Assembly: GCA_015258485.1 (NCBI GenBank)
Contig: JABZIF010000040.1
Coordinates: forward strand, 1 to 8,780
Source of the DNA: Atopobiaceae bacterium
GTDB lineage: Bacteria; Actinomycetota; Coriobacteriia; Coriobacteriales; Atopobiaceae
Direction of reading: 5' to 3'
Length of the DNA: 8,780 bases
Part shown: one piece after another, positions 1-5,899 of the stretch
Layout of the letters: the number at the start of each line of letters is the position of its first letter
Position numbering within the stretch: the first letter of the stretch is position 1
Made by a program: the position numbers and the translations under genes
The notes under the pieces: model-generated
What the model was told of the DNA's origin: nothing
What the model saw: the letters and a program-made list of their open reading frames with translations, nothing else
Database searches by the model: none

Positions 1-174
1 GAGTACCGAGAAGACCGCAGAGAAGGCAACGCGGGGAACGCCAAAGTATTGTGAGACTGGCGTGATAAAGATACCAAAGCACGTCAGGATGATGGCGCAA
101 GGCAAAAACATGATGACAATACAAGTTGCAACGATAGCGTATGCATATTTAGTGCCTAGTAAGCGTTTTAGCAC
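1..174 (-). CDS. MFS-type transporter, N-terminal fragment (runs off left edge)
   Basis: An open frame of 58 codons without a stop begins at a GTG (174-172) and leaves the window. The start is chosen because GAGGAG (minus strand, 185-180) lies five bases upstream. The peptide opens MLKRLLGTKYAYAIV and continues into a long hydrophobic segment (about residues 11-39), then a short polar loop SQYFGVPR and the beginning of another hydrophobic stretch. This layout, a short basic N-terminus, TM1, then a loop of the 'YFGVPRVAFS' kind, resembles the start of major facilitator superfamily carriers, particularly the oxalate/formate-antiporter-like group. Substrate cannot be inferred. It lies on the same strand as the hemerythrin-like gene, 94 bases after that gene's stop, with a stem-loop in between. 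Membrane location is well supported; the exact family is moderate because only TM1 is visible. Confidence 0.6.
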   Translation of the reverse strand, partial: MLKRLLGTKYAYAIVATCIVIMFLPCAIILTCFGIFITPVSQYFGVPRVAFSAVFSVL

Positions 175-204
175 CGAGGCTCCTCTCTTTTGGCCAGAAA
201 TAGT

Positions 205-240
205 GTAGGCGATGTGCCCTCAAAAGAACACACCGCCTAC
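205..240 (-). repeat. 12-bp-arm stem-loop between hemerythrin-like gene and MFS gene
   Basis: Positions 205-216 (GTAGGCGATGTG) and 229-240 (CACACCGCCTAC) form an inverted repeat with a 12-base loop. The one non-Watson-Crick position would be a G-U wobble in minus-strand RNA but an A-C mismatch in plus-strand RNA, so the structure fits the minus-strand transcript that runs through here. It lies 28 bases past the stop of the hemerythrin-like gene and about 20 bases before the transporter's ribosome binding site. No uridine run follows the stem, so it is not a textbook intrinsic terminator. An attenuator, a processing or stability hairpin, or an operator are alternatives. Confidence 0.6.
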
Positions 241-268
241 CGAGTTTGAAGCTTATTGTGTTAAGAAA

Positions 269-1855
269 TTACTGATCGGAACCTCTGCGATTTTCTCCTT
301 CGAGTGCGCGAATTGGTGCGATGTCTTGGGTTGTTTCAAGAGCGCCAAGATAGTTGCCCTCATTGTCACGAACTGCAAAGTAACGTATGTACATGAATTT
401 ATCTTTTACCTTAAACCAGAACTCTGAAGAGTCACGCTTTCCACTCTTAAATTCAGTAAGGATACGGCGAACTGCTTCCTGGCTTTTTGGCGGGTGACAG
501 TCGTAGACGTCACGTCCAAGACAGCTTTTAGGACGAGGGAATGCGCGAGTGTCGCCGTGGCTGAAGTATCGAGTTTTGTCGTTAGCGTCTACAAAGGTGA
601 TATCCAAAGGAATTGTTGCAAAGACGGCCTCAAGTTCTTTGACGCTAAACTCACCAGTAGAGAGTTTAACCTTGCCATCTACAGATACCGCATCAGTTTC
701 TTCCTCGGCTGTATCGTTGTTTGCAGCAGAAGCTTCCATTTCTCTCAGTTTATCATTTGCAAGTTCAAGTGGATCTGCGTGCCATGAGGGAGGATTGACA
801 CCAAAAGCGTGCCCAAATTCTTTTTCTTCAGAAGCAATCTGAGTCCATTGAGTAGCGGTGAGATGTTCAAGGGCGAGGGGAATGAGAACGTTCTCTTCTT
901 TAGATTGCATTGATTCTGTTCCCTCGACAGCTTCATCAAGATAATCAGCTACACCCGCGAGAAGACCAGCGTCATATTGACCGTATGCAGTATCTAGGAG
1001 TGCTTCTGCTCCGTGAACAGCATCTCTTACTTCATCGTCTTTACCCCACATAACTTTTGAAGGTCCAGTAATATCGTGACGCTCAAGGTGAGGGAAGAGA
1101 AGCTCTTCTTTACGCTTGTAGTGAGTAAACACCTCGTTATACGCTTCAATATCAGATTTAAGGATTGCGGCAACTCCTGCACACTCCTCGTTGCTTGAAG
1201 CATCATTGAGTGCACGAGCACGTTTAATATCTGGGATAACACGATCATTAATAAAGGCAAGAATACGTTCATTCTCTTGACGTATAGTCCATACGGGGTG
1301 TCCTGGTGTATCTTCTACGGCTCCAGTAGGTGCACAAGAAACTTTGCCTTCAAAGAGTGCTGCATGTACGTCACAAAGTTTCAGAACTTTCTCCATAGGA
1401 ACGCCGCCAGCAATGAGTTCTTGCTCGGCGGTGGAAATTTCAGATCCAGAAACATCTTTGAAGTTACGGGTAAAGTCCTCTCGAACTGCCTCTATATCTT
1501 CACCGTTGTTTAAGCGTTCAAGATATTGTGCAATGAGAACTTTGCGCTCTTCTGGTGTATTTGCTGTAGACGCTGTTTCATCGGTTTTCTCGGCAGCTGT
1601 TGGCTTCGTAGTTTCAGTTGGCTCTTCATCACCAAGGATAGAGAAGCCATGAGCACGAAAGATTGCCTTGAGCTCCTCAAGATCTACCCCTTTATGTGCG
1701 CAACCCTTTGGGATGGTCATAAAACGACCCATAGTCTGAAGACGACCTGGCTCGGTAATTTCAGCAAAACCGTTTTGCGCCATTAAACCTTTAATGGCTG
1801 GATGTTTGGTGCAAATTTCATACACCGATTTACTTAAATCAAGAACCTGTGACAT
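269..1855 (-). CDS. DUF1858-DUF438-hemerythrin-PAS protein
   Basis: 528 residues from ATG 1855, chosen over an in-frame ATG at 1879 because GAGGAG (1866-1861) sits five bases upstream. Domains in order: DUF1858-like segment (about 4-70); acidic Thr/Ala-rich linker; DUF438 (about 104-170) with EISTAEQELIAGGVP and KLCDVHAALF; hemerythrin-type four-helix region (about 186-350) with GHPVW, HYKRKEELLFPHLERH, VMWGKDDEVR and KEENVLIPLALEH; a second acidic linker; C-terminal PAS (about 406-515) with IPLDITFVDANDKTRYF, FPRPKSCLGRDVYDCHPPKS and IRYFAVRDNEGNYLG. There is no signal peptide or membrane segment, so it is probably cytosolic. The order is that of known DUF438 proteins, thought to sense or bind O2, NO or iron-linked ligands; the actual role is unproven. 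Two positions that I recall as His in relatives are Trp189 and Asp273 here, so iron binding may be altered. Domain call is strong, function is not. Confidence 0.9.
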   Translation of the reverse strand: MSQVLDLSKSVYEICTKHPAIKGLMAQNGFAEITEPGRLQTMGRFMTIPKGCAHKGVDLEELKAIFRAHGFSILGDEEPTETTKPTAAEKTDETASTANTPEERKVLIAQYLERLNNGEDIEAVREDFTRNFKDVSGSEISTAEQELIAGGVPMEKVLKLCDVHAALFEGKVSCAPTGAVEDTPGHPVWTIRQENERILAFINDRVIPDIKRARALNDASSNEECAGVAAILKSDIEAYNEVFTHYKRKEELLFPHLERHDITGPSKVMWGKDDEVRDAVHGAEALLDTAYGQYDAGLLAGVADYLDEAVEGTESMQSKEENVLIPLALEHLTATQWTQIASEEKEFGHAFGVNPPSWHADPLELANDKLREMEASAANNDTAEEETDAVSVDGKVKLSTGEFSVKELEAVFATIPLDITFVDANDKTRYFSHGDTRAFPRPKSCLGRDVYDCHPPKSQEAVRRILTEFKSGKRDSSEFWFKVKDKFMYIRYFAVRDNEGNYLGALETTQDIAPIRALEGENRRGSDQ

Positions 1856-1876
1856 ACGGGCTCCTCTCATGAGTAA

Positions 1877-1890
1877 CAAAGTCTACTTTG
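1877..1890. repeat. 14-bp palindrome in leader of hemerythrin-like gene
   Basis: CAAAGT (1877-1882) and ACTTTG (1885-1890) are perfect inverted repeats separated by two bases. The element sits 22 bases upstream of the chosen start codon (ATG 1855), just before the ribosome binding site, and next to a TATAAA box (1902-1897). Its place near the likely transcription start would suit a repressor operator or a small 5'-UTR hairpin. The regulator is unknown. Confidence 0.4.
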
Positions 1891-1896
1891 GCTTAC

Positions 1897-1902
1897 TTTA
1901 TA
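1897..1902 (-). promoter_or_regulatory. Candidate -10 box for hemerythrin-like gene
   Basis: TATAAA read on the minus strand, 41 bases before the ATG at 1855. The stretches 16-18 bases upstream (AGAAAT, AAGAAA and similar) do not resemble TTGACA, so if this is a promoter it may depend on an activator. Judged by eye only. Confidence 0.3.
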
Positions 1903-1932
1903 CCCTTAGTGTGACAGGTATTTCTTAGATTC

Positions 1933-1952
1933 TTTGTTGTAATAACAACAAA
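1933..1952. promoter_or_regulatory. 20-bp AT-rich palindrome, possible regulator binding site
   Basis: TTTGTTGT (1933-1940) and ACAACAAA (1945-1952) are perfect 8-bp inverted arms around AATA. The shape (two short arms, four-base centre, TTG at the outside) recalls binding sites of CRP/FNR-family regulators, although the sequence is not the FNR consensus TTGAT-N4-ATCAA. It lies upstream of the hemerythrin-like gene and 28 bases beyond the stop of the preceding gene. A terminator is less likely, because the arms are weak A/T pairs and no U-run follows. Its centre is about 43 bases upstream of the candidate TATAAA box, which is not a standard class I or II activator position. Confidence 0.4.
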
Positions 1953-1980
1953 TTAGAGTTTTATTAGATGAGCATTGTGG

Positions 1981-3111
1981 CTATTGTTGCTCTTTAAGTG
2001 AGAATGTTAAAAGAACAGGATTATGATCTGAATAGGCAAATTGCGTATCAATATTTTTTGCTGTTGCTTCTACATTGTCAGACACAATCCAGCCATCAAC
2101 AGTAGTGGTATACGTTTTGTTTTTCTCGTAAGGAATATCGACCCCACGGCATGTAGGAGTAGTGTTTAAATTTTCTGGCGCAACTATGCTAAAACCATCT
2201 GGTAAATCAGATGGTTTAAGTTCGGCAACCCAGTCTGGGACTTGCTGAATAGATGGGTAGAGGGTTAATGAGCCAAGTATTGAATGATTCCAATCTCCAC
2301 CAGCGATAACATAATTTCCTTTTGCCCGTTCTTCTTTCATAAAATCGTTGAGCATAGCAAGTTGCTTAGCCCTGCTAGTTCCACCTTTATCATATGCAGA
2401 CATATGGCTGTTAATAAGGACTAGTTCATGACCATCGCTTGTTGGATAACGATTAACTAAGAAACAACGATCCAAATCAAAGAATTTTGTTGGGAATGAT
2501 TCGTCAATGGGATAGCTGCGTCGGAGCGAGCTGGTTGCTTGTACATCAGAAAGTGTGAGAATTCCTGAGTTAACCGATCCATGAAACTCGTTGAGTGGAT
2601 AGGCGAGAAAAGCACTATGGAAGTTCTGTGCAAAGTAGGAAGCATACGAGTCAAATCTGCTCTCTGCATCAGTTACTTGGTTAACATGCCAGCTTCTGTC
2701 TGATGAAGTATCAATTTCTTGGAAGAGAATAAAATCGGGGGCTTTACCGTTGTTGATGGAAGAAATGGTATTTAACGCCCCGTTGGTAGTATGGCGCACA
2801 GACTCCTCACTTATCGCACGTGCATGTGTACCTTTAGTTCTTGTACCATCTTGCATAATTCCTTCATCCATAAAGAAGGTGTAGTCAGGAGTATAGGCAC
2901 CAAAGCCAATGTTATAGGTGGAAGCGGTATAGGTTTGCCCTACTTGTACGGTGGTGTTTTGGGGTGTGGTTCCTTGGTTTGTAACGGACGTGTTATCAGG
3001 GATTCTATTATATGAGAGCTGTAGATATAAGACGTAGCCACCAATAACAAGAAGAATTAGAATAAGCAATCCGCTTAAAATTTTGAGTATGTGTGCAAGA
3101 AACTTTCTCAT
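1981..3111 (-). CDS. Membrane-anchored endonuclease/exonuclease/phosphatase family protein
   Basis: 376 residues starting at ATG 3111, preceded by a GAGG-type site (TGAGGATTAC). A basic start (MRKFLAHILK) and one hydrophobic segment (about residues 9-31) indicate a signal anchor or uncleaved signal peptide, so the catalytic part should face outside. A Thr/Asn-rich linker (about 36-60) follows, then an EEP (DNase I-like) fold with its usual motifs: STYNIGFGAY with Asn67, DFILFQEID with the metal ligand Glu132, NSGILTLS (181-188), LINSHMSAY with His236, GGDWNH with Asp273 and Asn275, VDGWIVSD with Asp339, and SDHNP with Asp362-His363. All expected catalytic residues appear present, so it should be an active Mg-dependent phosphodiesterase or phosphatase. 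The substrate (nucleic acid, phospholipid or sugar phosphate) cannot be read from sequence. It is divergent from the aminotransferase gene. Confidence 0.88.
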   Translation of the reverse strand: MRKFLAHILKILSGLLILILLVIGGYVLYLQLSYNRIPDNTSVTNQGTTPQNTTVQVGQTYTASTYNIGFGAYTPDYTFFMDEGIMQDGTRTKGTHARAISEESVRHTTNGALNTISSINNGKAPDFILFQEIDTSSDRSWHVNQVTDAESRFDSYASYFAQNFHSAFLAYPLNEFHGSVNSGILTLSDVQATSSLRRSYPIDESFPTKFFDLDRCFLVNRYPTSDGHELVLINSHMSAYDKGGTSRAKQLAMLNDFMKEERAKGNYVIAGGDWNHSILGSLTLYPSIQQVPDWVAELKPSDLPDGFSIVAPENLNTTPTCRGVDIPYEKNKTYTTTVDGWIVSDNVEATAKNIDTQFAYSDHNPVLLTFSLKEQQ

Positions 3112-3157
3112 GTAATCCTCATATCACTCAAATATCGTATGATTTAAAAATGTTTGT

Positions 3158-3182
3158 TAGGTAAATGATACCTATTACCTAT
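3158..3182. promoter_or_regulatory. TACCTA triple repeat in divergent intergenic region (operator-like)
   Basis: The 94-base gap between the divergent phosphatase-fold and aminotransferase genes carries TAGGTA at 3158-3163, TACCTA at 3169-3174 and TACCTA at 3176-3181. The last two form a tandem TACCTAT repeat (3169-3182). The first is inverted to both, and with one extra base pairs as TAGGTAA/TTACCTA over 3158-3181. Such spacing of half-sites between divergent genes is typical of a transcription factor operator. Candidate core promoter elements are weak: plus-strand TTTAAA at 3143-3148 with TGATAC at 3166-3171 (17-base spacer) would overlap the repeat. No regulator gene is adjacent. Confidence 0.4.
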
Positions 3183-3205
3183 GTAATTTGGTTTGAGGAG
3201 TAAGT

Positions 3206-4357
3206 ATGTCGCTTTCTAGAAATAAAACATTGTCTTTGTTTAAACCTTCTGGAATTAGGCGCTTCTCAGCACTAGCTGCTGCAACACCAGGGTGTATCTC
3301 ACTTACTATTGGTGAACCTGCAGAGGATACACCACTTGCAATATGTGAACAGGTGGATAGACAACTTGTTGCGGGTAATACGCACTATCCGCCAAATATT
3401 GGTACACCAGAGCTTAGAGAGGCCATTGCAGCGTGGGAGTCTAAACGCGGCATGAATGTTACTTCTGAGGGCATTGTAGTTACAGTAGGGGCAACTGAAG
3501 CAATTGCAGCAACTATGCTTGCACTTTTAAACCCAGGAGATGAAGTAATTATCCCGGAGCCAGCATATCTGGTATATAGGAGTATGTGCGAATTGCAGAG
3601 AGGCGTAGTTGTTTCTTTGGATACAACAGATACTCAATTTCAGATTGTTGCAAAGCATCTGGAAGAGAGAGTATCCGATAAAACTAAGCTTATAGTTTTA
3701 ACTTCTCCCAACAATCCAACTGGTTGTATTTATTCAAAAGAATCGCTTGATGCGGTTGCTCATCTTGCTCGTACAAAAAATTTTTATGTGCTGTGCGATG
3801 ATGTTTATAGGGAGCTTTCTTATATCAAGAATGTTCCGCGATTTGTAGAACTCTACCCTGATTTAGCTGATCGTTGCATTGTAACTAACAGCTTCTCTAA
3901 GCCATGGGCTATGACTGGTTGGAGGATTGGATGGGTGGCCACTTCAGATGAACTTGCTGCAGATATCGCTAAGGTTCATCAGCAACTCGTATCTTCTGTA
4001 CCGTCATTTGTACAAACTGCGGCTCAGAAAGCACTTACGTATGATGTTGAGCCTATGAGGATTGCCTATCAAAAACGTAGAGCTATAGTGCTTTCAGCTC
4101 TTTCACATATGGGTCTTCCTCTCACAGAACCTCTGGGTGCTTTTTATGTCTTTCCTTGTATAAAAGAGTTTGGTATTTCTTCTGAGGAGTTTTGTAAACG
4201 CGCCATAGAAGAAGCGGGTATTGCTTTGGTGCCCGGTGTTTTCTTTGGATCTGAAGGATATGTGCGTTTGAGTTATGCTGCATCAGAAGAGCAACTACAA
4301 GAAGGGCTTTCTCGTCTGGAAACATTTGTAAACACTTTGCGAGAAGAGCAAAACTAG
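3206..4357 (+). CDS. PLP-dependent class I/II aminotransferase, likely N-acetyl-diaminopimelate aminotransferase
   Basis: 383 residues, ATG at 3206 with GAGGAG (3195-3200) five bases upstream. It is a fold-type I aminotransferase: GEPAEDTP near the N-terminus (36-43), THYPPNIGTPELREAI (59-74), the cofactor-contacting GATEA (95-99), SPNNPTG (167-173), CDDVYREL (197-204), SFSKPWAMTGWRIGW with the Schiff-base lysine at Lys232, and VRLSYA with the carboxylate-binding Arg354. Length and motifs match the aspartate-aminotransferase-like group that includes B. subtilis PatA. Placed before lysA-dapA-dapB-dapH, it is the natural candidate for converting N-acetyl-2-amino-6-oxopimelate to N-acetyl-LL-diaminopimelate, a step the acetylase pathway needs and nothing else here supplies. 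The specific substrate is inferred from context; another amino acid, such as aspartate, aromatic or alanine, is possible. It lies upstream of the riboswitch, with no terminator visible between. Confidence 0.9.
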   Translation: MSLSRNKTLSLFKPSGIRRFSALAAATPGCISLTIGEPAEDTPLAICEQVDRQLVAGNTHYPPNIGTPELREAIAAWESKRGMNVTSEGIVVTVGATEAIAATMLALLNPGDEVIIPEPAYLVYRSMCELQRGVVVSLDTTDTQFQIVAKHLEERVSDKTKLIVLTSPNNPTGCIYSKESLDAVAHLARTKNFYVLCDDVYRELSYIKNVPRFVELYPDLADRCIVTNSFSKPWAMTGWRIGWVATSDELAADIAKVHQQLVSSVPSFVQTAAQKALTYDVEPMRIAYQKRRAIVLSALSHMGLPLTEPLGAFYVFPCIKEFGISSEEFCKRAIEEAGIALVPGVFFGSEGYVRLSYAASEEQLQEGLSRLETFVNTLREEQN

Positions 4358-4391
4358 GTTCGTGTATACGCACTGATGTGGTAGGGTTTTA

Positions 4392-4550
4392 CTGTCAATA
4401 GAGGAGCGAACACGATGAATTTTGGGCTAGCTGGCAAGCATGGATCCCAGAAGGAGGCGAGGTTCGCCGAACTTAGTATTTAGGCATAGGTACTAGGTGG
4501 GCTTGTATGAAATACGTACAAGACTGTCCGAGATTTCGGGGGTGCTACTT
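4392..4550 (+). promoter_or_regulatory. Lysine (L-box) riboswitch aptamer upstream of lysA
   Basis: The 229-base gap before lysA contains, in order, the pieces of a lysine riboswitch: ATAGAGGAGCGAAC (4399-4412; family core AGAGGTGCGAAC); a P2 arm with TTTTGGG (4420-4426) pairing CCCAGAA; GGAGGCGAGG then CGCCGAAC (4465-4472; family GCCGAAG); a P3 arm closed by TAGTA/TACTA (4474-4495); a P4 arm CTTGTATG/CGTACAAG (4502-4509/4515-4522); the conserved GACTGTC (4522-4528); and a small P5 hairpin CCGA-GATT-TCGG (4528-4539). These follow the same order as in the B. subtilis lysC leader. In known members, bound lysine lowers expression of lysine synthesis or uptake genes. The exact P1 partner strands are uncertain (AATAG with CTACTT is the best I see), so the borders are approximate. 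Confidence 0.85.
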
Positions 4551-4584
4551 TGGCGATGTTGGTACCCCTAAATTTGAGGGGGAG
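4539..4584 (+). promoter_or_regulatory. Riboswitch expression platform masking the lysA ribosome binding site
   Basis: CCCCT (4565-4569) can pair with AGGGG (4577-4581), which is part of the GAGGGGGAG ribosome binding site directly before the TTG start at 4587. The competing pairing GGGGT (4539-4543) with ACCCC (4564-4568) would release that site. The upstream partner overlaps the end of P5 and the P1 region of the aptamer, so formation of the lysine-bound aptamer would favour the masking hairpin. This gives a translational OFF switch. No terminator with a U-run is visible here, which argues against transcriptional control. The pairings are seen in the sequence; the switching is inferred. Confidence 0.65.
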
Positions 4585-4586
4585 CT

Positions 4587-5876
4587 TTGAATAAGAAGCC
4601 GTTTATATCCGTAGATGCTTTGGAAGCTATTACCAAGAAATTTCCAACCCCATTTCATCTGTATAGTAGAGCAGAAATTGTTCGTCGTGTGGAGTTATTG
4701 CAACAGGCGTTTAGCTGGAATCCTGGCTTTAGAGAGTATTTTGCTGTAAAAGCAACACCAAACCCGTATATTGTTTCTCTTTTAGCTGAGCTTGGCTGCG
4801 GGTGTGACTGTGCTAATGCGACAGAACTTACACTGGCACATGCTTGTGGTGTTACGGGGCAGCATATTATGCTTTCATCTAACGATACAACGCAAAGAGA
4901 TTTTGAGCGCGCTCAAGAACTTGGCGCCATTATTAATTTAGATGCTGGTGGCGATATGCTTGCCACGTTATATGATGCGGTTGGTAATGACGTGCCAGAG
5001 GTTATATGTGCCCGTCTTAATCCTGGTGGTGTTTTTGAATCACAAAATGGCATTATTGGTAATCCTGCTGATTCAAAGTTTGGTATGACAGAAGAGCAGC
5101 TTTTTCAAACGTTTCAAGAGCTTAAGACTAAGGGCGTAAAGAAATTTGGGCTGCATGCTTTTCTCGCTAGCAATGCTCAAGAGGAGGATTACTATCCAAA
5201 TCTTGCACGCGTCTTGTTTAAACTTGCAACTAAACTGCATAAAGAACTCGATATTCATATTGGTTTTATTGATTTGTCTGGTGGAATTGGCGTTGCATAT
5301 AAACCAGAGCAGGTAGAGCCTGATGTGCTGGCAGTTGGCCAGGGCGTAAGGAAAGCTTTTGAAGAAGTTTTAGTTCCTGCTGGTATGGAAGATGTTGCAA
5401 TCTATACTGAACTCGGCCGTTGGCTGCTTGGTCCTGCTGGCGCTTTGGTTACTCGAGTTATTCATCAAAAGAAAACTTACCATCATTATGTTGGTGTAGA
5501 TGCTTGTGCCGCCAATCTTATGCGTCCTGCTATTTATGATGCTTATCATCACATTAGTGTTATGGGTAAAGAAAATATCCCTGCGACGATGGTATATAAC
5601 GTAGTAGGTGGACTGTGCGAGAATAACGATCAGTTTGCAAAAAATCGTAAACTTCCAGAGATTTCTAATGGCAATCTACTTTTTATTCATGATACAGGCG
5701 CACATGGTTTTTCGATGGGTTATAACTACAACGGAAGGCTTCGTTCGGCAGAGTTGTTGCTTTTAGAAAATGGTGATGTACAGCTGATTCGCCGTGCAGA
5801 AACGGAAGCAGATTATTTTGCAACGTTTGATTTTGAGGGTTCAAAGTTTTCAAATTTAGCTCAGCAGGCAAAATAA
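4587..5876 (+). CDS. lysA: Diaminopimelate decarboxylase
   Basis: 429 residues from TTG 4587, with GAGGGGGAG (4576-4584) just upstream. No ATG is usable (the next Met is residue 95) and the N-terminus (ISVDALEAITKKFPTPFHLYS) aligns with the usual LysA start. The enzyme is PLP-dependent, alanine-racemase fold III, and decarboxylates meso-diaminopimelate to L-lysine in the cytosol. Visible landmarks: YFAVKATPNP with PLP lysine Lys55, cysteine-rich GCGCDCANATE (70-80), SKFGM (163-167), GLHAFLASN (188-196), the phosphate-binding LSGGIGVAY (230-238), ELGRWL (275-280), CENND with the catalytic Cys344 and Glu345 from the partner subunit, and GYNYNG (378-383). The loop after His190 reads AFLASN rather than the common HIGSQ type, as in a divergent LysA branch. 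It is first gene of the dap cluster and directly under the lysine riboswitch; dapA follows 23 bases later. Confidence 0.93.
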   Translation: MNKKPFISVDALEAITKKFPTPFHLYSRAEIVRRVELLQQAFSWNPGFREYFAVKATPNPYIVSLLAELGCGCDCANATELTLAHACGVTGQHIMLSSNDTTQRDFERAQELGAIINLDAGGDMLATLYDAVGNDVPEVICARLNPGGVFESQNGIIGNPADSKFGMTEEQLFQTFQELKTKGVKKFGLHAFLASNAQEEDYYPNLARVLFKLATKLHKELDIHIGFIDLSGGIGVAYKPEQVEPDVLAVGQGVRKAFEEVLVPAGMEDVAIYTELGRWLLGPAGALVTRVIHQKKTYHHYVGVDACAANLMRPAIYDAYHHISVMGKENIPATMVYNVVGGLCENNDQFAKNRKLPEISNGNLLFIHDTGAHGFSMGYNYNGRLRSAELLLLENGDVQLIRRAETEADYFATFDFEGSKFSNLAQQAK

Positions 5877-5899
5877 GATACCTAGTAGAGGATATAGAT

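Noticed and set aside
212..842. Several plus-strand frames (for example 212-427, 494-787, 549-842) opposite the hemerythrin-like gene
   Set aside because: They overlap a long gene with well-matched domains, lack good ribosome binding sites and show no family resemblance.
1933..1952. Reading the 20-bp palindrome as an intrinsic terminator of the phosphatase-fold gene
   Set aside because: The arms contain only two G-C pairs each and no T-run follows on the minus strand, so a stable terminator hairpin is unlikely; regulator site preferred.
4358..4391. Promoter with TATACG (4365-4370) for the lysA transcript
   Set aside because: No acceptable -35 hexamer lies 16-18 bases upstream, and the element is as likely to be chance; read-through from the aminotransferase gene is an alternative.
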